A stretch of DNA of 5,576 nucleotides from an uncultured beta proteobacterium (GCA_903930665.1 CAIYZI010000733.1:1-5576), one strand, 5' to 3'. Positions 1 through 5,576 are shown, counted from the stretch's first letter. Notes: a model not told the origin generated them from the sequence alone. Numbers and translations are program-made.

Positions 1-10
1 AAAATAGATC

Positions 11-430
11 CTAGCTTATCTTTTGAAGAATAGACTCCGGCCAAGGAATGGATTTATTGGTGCCAAGATCAACGCAGACCATAGTCGCTCCTCCAGCAGC
101 CGATAAAACATCTGGGCTTGAAGTAAGACTCATCGTTGTATAGAGGTCAACACTGGATTTTCCTATTGATCCAATATAGGTTTTTAAAACCAATTCACCT
201 GGATAGGAAAGTTGTTGATAGAAATTACAAAACCCGTTGACCATCAACATTGCTATTGAATCTACGCCGACCTTAAAACCCATGGATTGAATCCACTCAA
301 CCCTGGCCTGCTCCATGTACCGAAAAAAAATGGTGTTATTGACATGGGCAAAGGCATCCATGTCACCCCAGCGAATGGGCATCAGCATTTCATGTACGAA
401 CCGCTTTTCTTCAGGAATATCAATGCGCAT
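11..430 (-). CDS. Acyl-CoA thioesterase, 4HBT/YbgC-like hotdog fold
   Basis: This is a 139-residue single hotdog-fold thioesterase of the 4-hydroxybenzoyl-CoA thioesterase type, which hydrolyses acyl-CoA thioesters in the cytoplasm. The family signature is at 19-46: IRWGDMDAFAHVNNTIFFRY followed by MEQARVEW. It includes D25, the likely catalytic residue, then HVNN at 29-32, and E40 in the helix. The length is normal for the family. The substrate cannot be told from sequence; YbgC, FadM and 4-hydroxybenzoyl-CoA enzymes all share these features. Only nine bases separate it from the DUF442 gene, so it is probably co-transcribed, though no clear ribosome binding site precedes the ATG. ATG codons at residues 15 and 17 are possible later starts, but would leave almost no sequence before the first strand. 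No functional link to sulfur metabolism is evident. The stop lies ten bases from the window edge. Confidence 0.88.
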   Translation of the reverse strand: MRIDIPEEKRFVHEMLMPIRWGDMDAFAHVNNTIFFRYMEQARVEWIQSMGFKVGVDSIAMLMVNGFCNFYQQLSYPGELVLKTYIGSIGKSSVDLYTTMSLTSSPDVLSAAGGATMVCVDLGTNKSIPWPESILQKIS

Positions 431-439
431 GGAGTTTAC

Positions 440-784
440 TTAGCGAACTTGTAAAGCGAGTTGATAAAGATTCGTTGAGCGCGCACCTGAACGGCAAAAA
501 GCCAAAATAGGTGCCGGCATAGTTTTTAGCAAACGTGCCATCTCTACAACTTGATCAGGGGTTAAAGAGCCACTTACAACTGGTAAGTAAGCATATGTCA
601 AACCTAAGCTTTCAGCTTTAGCCTGAATTAATGCATTGGCAGGCTGTTCTGAGCCACCCTCAAAATCAGGACGATTATTAATAACGCTCTTATAACCTAA
701 GGCAGCAATCTCTGTTAATTGCTCAGGTGTAATTTGACCAGCGGTGCCAAATAAATCGTTATGACAAGCGATAGGAAGACTCAT
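440..784 (-). CDS. DUF442 / TIGR01244 family sulfurtransferase-like protein (Blh-type domain)
   Basis: This 114-residue cytoplasmic protein has the DUF442 domain, also called the Blh or beta-lactamase-hydrolase-like phosphatase domain, related to dual-specificity phosphatases. Visible landmarks are FGTAGQITPEQL at 12-23 (usual FxSGQxxPeql), GYKSVINNRPDFE at 30-42 and the catalytic loop FCRSGARST at 96-104. Nucleophile C97 and R102 are four residues apart (C-x4-R), as in rhodaneses, rather than the C-x5-R of tyrosine phosphatases, which favours sulfur transfer. In Blh proteins of Xylella and Agrobacterium this domain is fused to an ETHE1-like dioxygenase; here it stands alone. The C-terminus ends soon after the loop helix, so the protein is at the short end for the family. 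The start has a strong ribosome binding site, AAGGGG five bases before ATG (790-795). It lies 56 bases after the YeeE pair. Confidence 0.85.
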   Translation of the reverse strand: MSLPIACHNDLFGTAGQITPEQLTEIAALGYKSVINNRPDFEGGSEQPANALIQAKAESLGLTYAYLPVVSGSLTPDQVVEMARLLKTMPAPILAFCRSGARSTNLYQLALQVR

Positions 785-840
785 TAAAACCCCTTGAATA
801 GGTTGGAAGATAGACTCTTAAAAAGTTGATGCATTATGGT

Positions 841-1272
841 TTAATTTTTATGACCTGTGAAAAATCGATCACAAATTGCCATGCCAGCTAACATGGCCAG
901 CACAAAAACAAGCGCCTTGATTTGACCGGATCCAAGGGAAACAATTGCAGGCCCAGGGCAAAAACCAGCAATTCCCCAACCCGCTCCGAACATTACAGAG
1001 CCAATGATCAAAGGCATAGTGATATCGCGTCTTTTGGGGATATGTAATGCTCCACCAAAAAAAGCTTCGCTGCGCTTAGTGACAAGGTAGAAACCCCCTA
1101 GACCCACTAATACCGCACCACCCATAACAAATATAAGGGATGGATCCCAAGACCCAGTGATATCCAAAAAATTTAAGATCTTTTGTGGATTGGTCATGCC
1201 AGAAATAATTAAACCAAAACCAAACATCACACCGATTAAATACTGACTAATAAGGCTAAAGTGTTTTCTCAT
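841..1272 (-). CDS. YeeE/YedE-related membrane protein (DUF6691), second half of the pair
   Basis: This 143-residue protein is the usual partner of the preceding gene, in the family now called DUF6691. Four membrane segments are visible, near 8-27, 45-64, 85-103 and 116-134. The N-terminal signature GFGLIISGMTNPQKILNFLD (18-37) followed by WDPSL at 42-46 is characteristic. The second signature, GWGIAGFCPGPAIVSLGSG (98-116), carries C105, comparable to the pore cysteine of YeeE. C134 is the only other cysteine. The start is fixed by AGGGG six bases before the ATG (1279-1283), inside the end of the upstream gene, with one base between stop and start. The two halves probably assemble into one YeeE-like transporter with cysteines from both chains lining the path. 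Together with the downstream DUF442 gene this resembles the uptake part of BigR-type operons. Confidence 0.9.
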   Translation of the reverse strand: MRKHFSLISQYLIGVMFGFGLIISGMTNPQKILNFLDITGSWDPSLIFVMGGAVLVGLGGFYLVTKRSEAFFGGALHIPKRRDITMPLIIGSVMFGAGWGIAGFCPGPAIVSLGSGQIKALVFVLAMLAGMAICDRFFTGHKN

Positions 1273-1273
1273 C

Positions 1274-1711
1274 CTAGACCCCTATTACGTGACGAATAAT
1301 GTAAACCACCAGAAATCCTGAAAGCATAAAAGTAACGGTTGCCACTAAAGAGCGCGGTGATAAGCGTGACAGGCCACAGATTCCGTGGCCACTTGTGCAT
1401 CCAGAGCCATAGGTTGAACCAAAGCCAACCAGTAGACCGGCAACAATAAGCCCAGGCCAACTAGCATCAATAACTGGATAAAGTGCCACTTCAAAAAGAA
1501 CCATTGCCCAGAACGGTGCGGTTAAGAGTCCAAAAACTAAAGCCAGGCGCCATAGATAATCATCTTTTTGTGGATGTAACAGACCAGAGACAATCCCGCT
1601 AATACCTAAAATTCTGCCATGAAGAACAACATATAGCACGGCGGCAATACCGAGTATCAAGCCCCCTAATAGTGCCGGTATGGGAGTAAAGTCGACCCAG
1701 TTAATCGTCAT
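1274..1711 (-). CDS. YeeE/YedE family membrane protein, first half of a split pair
   Basis: This 145-residue membrane protein belongs to the YeeE/YedE (sulf_transp) family. Full-length YeeE imports thiosulfate through conserved cysteines, and split forms with two half-size subunits are common. About four membrane segments can be seen, near 10-30, 55-75, 86-103 and 120-140. The family signature lies at 98-121, GSTYGSGCTSGHGICGLSRL followed by SPRS, with C105 and C112. A second typical segment, HGRILGISGIVSGLL, lies at 31-45. A weak ribosome binding site (TTGGAT, eight bases or so before the ATG) supports this start. The partner half begins one base after its stop, which strongly suggests co-translation. 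The likely role is import of thiosulfate or another sulfane-sulfur compound; the exact substrate cannot be read from the sequence. Confidence 0.9.
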   Translation of the reverse strand: MTINWVDFTPIPALLGGLILGIAAVLYVVLHGRILGISGIVSGLLHPQKDDYLWRLALVFGLLTAPFWAMVLFEVALYPVIDASWPGLIVAGLLVGFGSTYGSGCTSGHGICGLSRLSPRSLVATVTFMLSGFLVVYIIRHVIGV

Positions 1712-1793
1712 GAAACAAATCCAATCTATTTAAATTTTGGCGCAAGTAATAGCAAGATTCACCAGATTAATATCGTCAAACCTCAAAAAATGC

Positions 1794-1820
1794 TTTATAT
1801 GACTATTTTACGGCCGTAAA
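1794..1820 (-). promoter_or_regulatory. Possible sigma-70 promoter for the YeeE/YedE genes
   Basis: Read on the minus strand, TTTACG (1820-1815) is followed after 15 bases by TATAAA (1799-1794). The -10 matches the consensus at five of six positions and the -35 at four of six; the spacer is two bases shorter than ideal. Transcription would start about 75 bases before the ATG at 1711. The 124-base gap after the sox genes, unlike the tight gaps within them, makes a separate promoter reasonable. A weaker alternative, TTGCTA (1755-1750) with TTAAAT (1733-1728) at a 16-base spacing, lies closer to the gene. Confidence 0.3.
1807..1820. repeat. Perfect 14-base palindrome, possible operator
   Basis: The sequence TTTACGGCCGTAAA is a perfect palindrome with no spacer. 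It lies 16 bases past the dsrE-like stop and 96 bases before the start of the first YeeE/YedE gene. Its TTTACG half could act as the -35 element of the promoter proposed at 1794-1820, so a protein bound here would cover that promoter. As RNA it would form only about five pairs around a GGCC loop with no run of U directly after, which argues against a terminator. The palindrome is seen directly; the operator role is inference. Confidence 0.5.
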
Positions 1821-1824
1821 CCTC

Positions 1825-1837
1825 AATTCAGTGAATT
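1825..1837. repeat. Small inverted repeat overlapping the dsrE-like stop codon
   Basis: The arms AATTCA and TGAATT are perfect around a single central base. The repeat overlaps the stop codon of the DsrE-like gene (1836-1838). Outer bases CC and GG at 1821-1822 and 1840-1841 could extend the stem across imperfect pairs. As RNA the stem would be short and AT-rich and is followed by no U-tract, so it is not a convincing terminator. It could be an operator half or chance. Confidence 0.4.
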
Positions 1838-2288
1838 AGGGTTTTATATAGGCGTAATGGTCTTTGAACTGCAGATCAGCAATTCTGACTACGCCCGAGG
1901 GCGTAAAGTCAGCATCCAAAATGAATTCATCCTTTTTTAGACCTCTATTTTTGAGGGTGATTTCACAAACCTCAAAGCGGACCCCTCTAGATTTGAGGGC
2001 AGTAACTAAAGGGGCGTATTCAATATCCCCTTTTTTATCTTTGGCGCCATCCATTAACATGTCAACTCCATTGCTATGGGTAACGACAATAATTTCCGTT
2101 GTAGGAGAGACATCTAGATGGTTGCGGATATTACGCAAACCTTTGAGCCCCTGCTCTTGAGCATCATCTATGTGGTAGACCACTTTAGTAGGATGCAAGG
2201 ATTGCTGAGCGTATGCTGGCATCAAGAGACTCATCAATGATGCCGTAGCAATTATTATTTTTACTAAAATGGATTTAAAAAATTTCAT
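1836..2288 (-). CDS. Exported DsrE-family protein of the sox operon
   Basis: This is a 150-residue protein of the DsrE/DsrF-like fold, a family that includes cytoplasmic sulfur carriers of sulfur oxidation and sulfur relay. Residues 1-27 form a signal peptide (basic start, hydrophobic 8-24, cleavage site AYA at 25-27), so the mature protein should be periplasmic or membrane-attached. The fold is suggested by VVYHIDD at 36-42, a strand and helix around IIVVTHSNGVDML at 66-78, and the family-typical GVRFEVCEITLKNRGL at 102-117. C108 in that segment is the only cysteine of the whole protein and would be the sulfur-binding residue if it is active. The start is fixed by a good ribosome binding site, AAAGGA five bases before the ATG (2294-2299). 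It lies 16 bases after soxB and is probably the last gene of the sox transcript. A role as periplasmic sulfane-sulfur carrier is inference from fold, location and operon; substrate and partner are unknown. Confidence 0.85.
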   Translation of the reverse strand: MKFFKSILVKIIIATASLMSLLMPAYAQQSLHPTKVVYHIDDAQEQGLKGLRNIRNHLDVSPTTEIIVVTHSNGVDMLMDGAKDKKGDIEYAPLVTALKSRGVRFEVCEITLKNRGLKKDEFILDADFTPSGVVRIADLQFKDHYAYIKP

Positions 2289-2304
2289 CTGAATCCTTTG
2301 ATTG

Positions 2305-4035
2305 TTAAGCTGGGGCTATTCCTGGATTTCCAGCAACACCCTTAATCACTGGTTCATTCAACTTAATCGATTGAACTGTCTTGATGTCGCGTAGGTGGCG
2401 AGCAATGACGTCCCATATGGGTTCACCACCTTGATTTTTAGCTTCTTCACTCACCGGAGCCCATCCCGCAACGCGATAGGATTTATCTACGTCAACCAAT
2501 TTTCCATTCAAACGCATTTCCGATATTCTCTGGCCTTCAGATGCTGCTGGGTCTATCGTATATTGCAAACCCCCAACCCTAACCATGTCACCACCTTGCT
2601 GATAATAAGGGTCTGGGTTGAACAAATTATCGGCAACATCCTCTAAGATCGTCTTAATAGTCTGACCCGTCATCATATTTACGGTAGTGTAAGGATAGGT
2701 AATAGCCGTTTGATCTAGCAAGTCTTCCATCGTAATGGCTTGACCTGGCAATAATGTTGTACCCCAGCGAAAGCCTGGTGAGAATGCAATTTCTGCATCT
2801 TTTTGGGCCATTAAACCATCAAGAATAACTTGATCAAAACTTCCGTTGAAGTTACCGCGTCGATAAAGCAAAGCATCAGTAGTCGCTAATTTCTCTTGAA
2901 GCCTTGACTCGAATGGTTTTCTGATTTTCTCAATAAGAGCGGACATAGACTTATCTTCAGGAATCAAATTGGAGAAAACAGGAAAAAGCTTATATCTAAA
3001 ATCGACGGGTTTGCCACCTTTAACGTCAAAATCAAGGACACCCAAGTACTTTCCATTTGAGCCTGCATTAGTTACCAAGGTCACTCCACCAGAGTTCTTT
3101 ACCTGGACTGGAATCGGAACCCCATCATGGGTATGCCCACCCAGAATGGCATGCAGTCCGCGTACTCGCGACGCCAACTTTAAATCAACATCCATACCGT
3201 TATGAGATAAAAGCACAATAACCTTTGCGCCCTTGCTCTTTACTTCATCAATTGTCTTTTGTAAATTTTCTTCTTGAATTCCAAAGGTCCAGTTGGGAAC
3301 TAGGTAACGGGGATTGGCAATGGGTGTATAGGGAAACGCCTGACCGATAATGGCTACCTGAACACCATTCATATTACGCATAGTGTAGGAAGGAAAAACT
3401 GCATCGCCAAAATCAGCAGTTTTGATATTTTGCGCTACAAAATCAATTTTTCCCTTGAAATCTTTGTTGATGATTTCCATAACGCGATCTTCACCAAGAG
3501 TCATCTCCCAGTGAGCGGTCATGACGTCGACACCAAGGGCTAAGGCGGCATCGGCCATATCCTGACCATTGGTCCACAAAGCCGTTGCTGAACCCTGCCA
3601 AGTATCACCACCATCCAGAAGCAAAGAACCTGGACGAGAAGCTTTCATTTGTTTAATGAGGGTAGATAGATGGGCAAATCCTCCAACCCTTCCATAGGTT
3701 TTAGCTGCTTCGGAAAAATTTAGGTAGGTAAAAGCATGTGCATCTCTGGTACCCGCAGGAATGCCATTAGCCTTTAGAAAATATTCGCCAACCAAATGTG
3801 GAGTTTTACCCTCTTGGGAGCCAATGCCAATATTGACATTCGGTTCGCGAAAATAAATTGGTAATAGCTGAGCATGACAGTCAGTGAAATGTAGCAAATG
3901 TACATTGCCAAACTTGGGCAACTCATAAAACTTTTTTGCTGATTCTTGAGCAATGGAAAAATTTGAACTTAAACTCAATCCACCAGCAGAGGCGACCACT
4001 AAGGTCTGTAAAAATTCTCTACGAGTAATGGACAT
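2305..4035 (-). CDS. soxB: SoxB, di-manganese thiosulfohydrolase
   Basis: SoxB hydrolyses the terminal sulfone from SoxY-cysteine S-thiosulfonate and releases sulfate. At 576 residues it has full family length. The N-terminus carries a twin-arginine signal, TRREFLQ at 4-10, followed by a hydrophobic stretch and likely cleavage near SIA at 27-29, fitting export of a folded metalloprotein. The metallophosphoesterase core follows with FTDCHAQ (D52, H54), LLDGGDTWQGS (D141, D144), AHWEMTLGEDR at 174-184, SHNGMD (H278) and GGHTHDG (H301, H303). The HWE segment replaces the GNHE of ordinary 5'-nucleotidases, which is characteristic of SoxB. The C-terminal 5'-nucleotidase-like domain runs from about 385 to 555 and includes GFRWG at 421-425 and ITYPYTTVNMMTG. 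The start is supported by AGGTCAGGGG just before the ATG and by the twin-arginine motif. The dsrE-like gene follows after 16 bases. Confidence 0.97.
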   Translation of the reverse strand: MSITRREFLQTLVVASAGGLSLSSNFSIAQESAKKFYELPKFGNVHLLHFTDCHAQLLPIYFREPNVNIGIGSQEGKTPHLVGEYFLKANGIPAGTRDAHAFTYLNFSEAAKTYGRVGGFAHLSTLIKQMKASRPGSLLLDGGDTWQGSATALWTNGQDMADAALALGVDVMTAHWEMTLGEDRVMEIINKDFKGKIDFVAQNIKTADFGDAVFPSYTMRNMNGVQVAIIGQAFPYTPIANPRYLVPNWTFGIQEENLQKTIDEVKSKGAKVIVLLSHNGMDVDLKLASRVRGLHAILGGHTHDGVPIPVQVKNSGGVTLVTNAGSNGKYLGVLDFDVKGGKPVDFRYKLFPVFSNLIPEDKSMSALIEKIRKPFESRLQEKLATTDALLYRRGNFNGSFDQVILDGLMAQKDAEIAFSPGFRWGTTLLPGQAITMEDLLDQTAITYPYTTVNMMTGQTIKTILEDVADNLFNPDPYYQQGGDMVRVGGLQYTIDPAASEGQRISEMRLNGKLVDVDKSYRVAGWAPVSEEAKNQGGEPIWDVIARHLRDIKTVQSIKLNEPVIKGVAGNPGIAPA

Positions 4036-4045
4036 ATCCCCTGAC

Positions 4046-4690
4046 CTATTGATTTACAGGCGAATGTGGATCGAGCAGCAATGCCATTAAGTCTTGTATT
4101 TGCTTTTCATTCAATATTTTGAAATGACCAAATCTAGGCATATTGCTGCAGGCGTTGTAAGCCTTTGAATTGTTAATGCGATTCCAGGTATAAGTCAGAA
4201 TCTCTTGAGAATTACCGCGAATTTTTCCGTAATTCCACAAGCTTGGCCCAATATTGCCATGGGAAATTTCTCTTTTATCAATCTCATGACAGTTGTAGCA
4301 ACCACCACCATTGGTAGTATTGGCGGTATCAGTCCATGTGCCACCACGGCCACTTTGGGCAATTGCCTCACCATTCTTCCAGTCACCCAAATAGCTGCCA
4401 TCTGAAGGTGGGCTGATAGTGGCCATATTCAATCTTTGCAATTCTTGAGCCTTGATGGCGCCCGCAACGGTTGAAACAAACTGTGGATCAGAGCAAAACT
4501 TTTGCGTTGCATCTTGAGTGATCCTATCAACACTAGCTATTCCTTCAGAGCGAAAACTCTCTGCCATCATTTTGTTAAATTGCGGACTTGGTTTTTGTTG
4601 GGCCATCACGTTGGTAGATAGACCAGCAACCCCCAATACAAAAACCATTAAGAGTTGAATTTTCAGTGAATTCTTCATAGAGATCTTCAT
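4046..4690 (-). CDS. soxX: SoxX, c-type cytochrome subunit of SoxAX
   Basis: SoxX is the small cytochrome subunit that pairs with SoxA and accepts the electrons released when thiosulfate is joined to SoxY. The 214-residue product has a signal peptide (hydrophobic 11-24, likely cleavage after VMA at 28-30). A region of about 90 residues precedes the haem domain, so this is the long form of SoxX. The haem motif is C131-Y-N-C134-H135, and M184 in CSNMPRFG is the expected distal ligand, a typical class I cytochrome c layout. Two further cysteines, C66 in KFCSDP and C181 three residues before the ligand methionine, might pair. The start is uncertain: a second ATG lies four codons on (4676-4678), neither has a strong ribosome binding site, and both give a usable signal peptide. 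The gene lies four bases after soxA and ten before soxB. Confidence 0.93.
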   Translation of the reverse strand: MKISMKNSLKIQLLMVFVLGVAGLSTNVMAQQKPSPQFNKMMAESFRSEGIASVDRITQDATQKFCSDPQFVSTVAGAIKAQELQRLNMATISPPSDGSYLGDWKNGEAIAQSGRGGTWTDTANTTNGGGCYNCHEIDKREISHGNIGPSLWNYGKIRGNSQEILTYTWNRINNSKAYNACSNMPRFGHFKILNEKQIQDLMALLLDPHSPVNQ

Positions 4691-4694
4691 CTGC

Positions 4695-5507
4695 TTAACG
4701 CTTTAGTCCAGGAGTTTGCATAATTCCGCCATTGGCATTCTTGGCCATATACATTGATAACGCAATCGTGATATCTGAACCATAAATCGGAAATGGAAAG
4801 CGTTGCTGCCTAAAGCAGTCATTCAAACGTTGTTGCATTGTCCAGAATTGACCGCTTGAAACTCGATAGGCGGGCCATGAGCCCCAAGCTGCTAGGGCTC
4901 CCTCATGGGTAGTGAGGTTTGGTAGATCCTGTAAACGGATACGCTTTCCGCTTGAACCATGACAAGATGCGCAGGAAAAATCAAATGGGCCTGCCTCGTA
5001 ATAAAAAGCCCGTTTACCCATTTCATACATGGCTTTTTCTTTTGGATTGGCAAGGCTTACTTTAATTTTCTTACCTTTTGAATGCGTTACTACATAAGCA
5101 ACTATTGCATCCATATCTTTCTTGGGGTCAACACTAAACTTGGCATCAATCACGGATTGAGAAGCTATGCCTTGCAATCTTTCCATGCAGGTCATTAATC
5201 TTGATTCTAGATCTTGGACTCGATTGGTATCTTTAAAATATCTAGGGAGTTGAGCTGCTGCCCCATCTACAACACCTGGACCCATACCTAGATCACATTT
5301 TTCTAAGCTAGCATTTTTAGGTCCGCCAGGTTTTTTCCATAACTCTTCACCAGCCATTTCATAAAGCTCAGATGGATTGCCTTCTGCAATCATTTCGCGG
5401 TACTTGGCAATATCATCAGCGGTAGATTGCGCAATAGCGTAATGAGTGCCGATCAGCGTGGCAAGTAAAAAGAGAATGTTCTTAAAAATTCCGCGCGCTA
5501 AAGTCAT
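4695..5507 (-). CDS. soxA: SoxA, mono-haem c-type cytochrome subunit of SoxAX
   Basis: SoxA is the catalytic subunit of the periplasmic L-cysteine S-thiosulfotransferase SoxAX, which joins thiosulfate to the SoxY cysteine and passes electrons to c-type cytochromes. The 270-residue protein begins with a signal peptide (hydrophobic 10-22, likely cleavage after AIA at 24-26). One haem site is present, C179-A-S-C182-H183. Downstream, R227 and C231 in RLNDCFRQQRFP match the active-site arginine and the cysteine known in the family to carry a persulfide and ligate the haem. In two-haem SoxA a second CxxCH lies in the N-terminal domain; here only single cysteines remain at 71 and 107, probably a disulfide, so this is the single-haem type. 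The ATG is the only methionine near the signal peptide, although no good Shine-Dalgarno precedes it. soxX starts four bases after the stop. Confidence 0.95.
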   Translation of the reverse strand: MTLARGIFKNILFLLATLIGTHYAIAQSTADDIAKYREMIAEGNPSELYEMAGEELWKKPGGPKNASLEKCDLGMGPGVVDGAAAQLPRYFKDTNRVQDLESRLMTCMERLQGIASQSVIDAKFSVDPKKDMDAIVAYVVTHSKGKKIKVSLANPKEKAMYEMGKRAFYYEAGPFDFSCASCHGSSGKRIRLQDLPNLTTHEGALAAWGSWPAYRVSSGQFWTMQQRLNDCFRQQRFPFPIYGSDITIALSMYMAKNANGGIMQTPGLKR

Positions 5508-5543
5508 GAGTAATTTTATGAAATAAGTCTATGAATAGTTTAT

Positions 5544-5576
5544 TTAAGTAGCGGTTGTTTCGTCAGTCCGCTTATC
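5544..5576 (-). CDS. soxZ: SoxZ, C-terminal end only (partial at window edge)
   Basis: Only the last ten codons and a TAA stop are visible, reading DKRTDETTAT. SoxZ is the periplasmic partner of SoxY; together they carry sulfur intermediates on a SoxY cysteine. The identification rests on resemblance of this tail to the acidic and basic end I recall for betaproteobacterial SoxZ proteins (a GDxRTDE-like pattern), and on position directly upstream of soxA, where soxZ usually sits. Of the other two minus frames, one stops at once and the other reads about eleven codons ending in PLLK, which I do not recognise. The gap to soxA is about 36 bases with no promoter that I can see. The family call is inference from a very short stretch. 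Confidence 0.6.
   Translation of the reverse strand, partial: DKRTDETTAT

Larger units (their letters stand above)
1778..1826. repeat. Pair of 9-base direct repeats 40 bases apart
   Basis: AAACCTCAA occurs at 1778-1786 and again at 1818-1826 (minus strand TTGAGGTTT). On the minus strand the match continues as TTGAGGTTT-ACG in one copy and TTGAGGTTTGACG in the other, with one extra base. The 40-base period is near four helical turns, so both copies would face the same side of the DNA. They bracket the proposed -10 element, as sites for a regulator might, but the repeat is short enough to be chance in AT-rich DNA. Confidence 0.4.

Noticed and set aside
440..784. DUF442 protein as a truncated pseudogene
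   Set aside because: It is short after the catalytic loop, but start, ribosome binding site and catalytic residues are intact, and the frame has no break.
785..840. Terminator or promoter between the YeeE pair and the DUF442 gene
   Set aside because: Apart from the ribosome binding site, this 56-base spacer shows no stable hairpin and no good -10/-35 pair.
1269..1460. Minus-strand open frame of 63 codons overlapping the first YeeE/YedE gene
   Set aside because: Out of frame with the conserved GCTSGHGICG signature, with a tryptophan-rich translation that fits no family.
1785..1820. Rho-independent terminator at the end of the sox operon
   Set aside because: The palindrome gives only about five RNA pairs, and the T6 run on the minus strand lies some 17 bases further on instead of directly after the stem.
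1864..2160. Plus-strand open frame of 98 codons inside the DsrE-like gene
   Set aside because: It lies antisense to a gene with a signal peptide, a good ribosome binding site and family motifs, and its own translation resembles no known family.
2395..2646. Plus-strand open frame of 83 codons within soxB
   Set aside because: Antisense shadow of the conserved SoxB C-terminal domain, with no recognisable domain of its own.
2969..3205. Plus-strand open frame of 78 codons within soxB
   Set aside because: Antisense to the conserved GGHTHD region of SoxB; coding constraint on the other strand explains it.
4195..4405. Two short open frames, one per strand, inside soxX
   Set aside because: Both overlap the SoxX haem motif region in other frames and look like by-products of its coding sequence.
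4695..5507. Second haem site in SoxA
   Set aside because: The N-terminal domain has only isolated cysteines at 71 and 107; neither is part of a CxxCH.

Overview
The window reads as part of the chromosome of a betaproteobacterium of the Burkholderiales, most likely Polynucleobacter or a close relative. This rests on moderate GC, dense packing, the sox order Z-A-X-B and the style of the proteins; no marker gene is present to confirm it. Every supported gene lies on the minus strand, so transcription runs from high to low coordinates.

Right block (5576 to 1836): the distal part of a thiosulfate-oxidising sox operon. It holds the last codons of a probable soxZ, then soxA (single-haem type), soxX, soxB and a small exported DsrE-like protein. 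The gaps are about 36, 4, 10 and 16 bases, as expected for one transcript. SoxAX attaches thiosulfate oxidatively to the cysteine of the SoxYZ carrier, and SoxB hydrolyses the terminal sulfone to sulfate. SoxY and SoxCD are not in view. The DsrE-like protein has a signal peptide and one cysteine in its mature part, so it could handle sulfane sulfur in the same compartment.

Middle spacer (1835 to 1712, 124 bases): the longest non-coding stretch. It contains a perfect 14-base palindrome, a second small inverted repeat overlapping the dsrE-like stop codon, a 9-base direct repeat 40 bases apart, and a plausible promoter facing the next genes. No convincing terminator was seen.

Left block (1711 to 11): two half-size YeeE/YedE membrane proteins separated by one base, then a stand-alone DUF442 (Blh-type) protein with a rhodanese-like CRSGARS loop, then a hotdog-fold acyl-CoA thioesterase. 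The membrane pair and DUF442 protein resemble the sulfur-uptake and sulfur-handling genes of BigR-type operons in other proteobacteria, here without a regulator, ETHE1-type dioxygenase or sulfide:quinone reductase in view. The two blocks together suggest periplasmic thiosulfate oxidation combined with import and cytoplasmic handling of sulfur. The thioesterase has no obvious sulfur role.

Nothing here is a clearly undescribed system. The most interesting points are the exported DsrE-like protein, the mono-haem SoxA, the DUF442/YeeE module beside sox, and the structured spacer.
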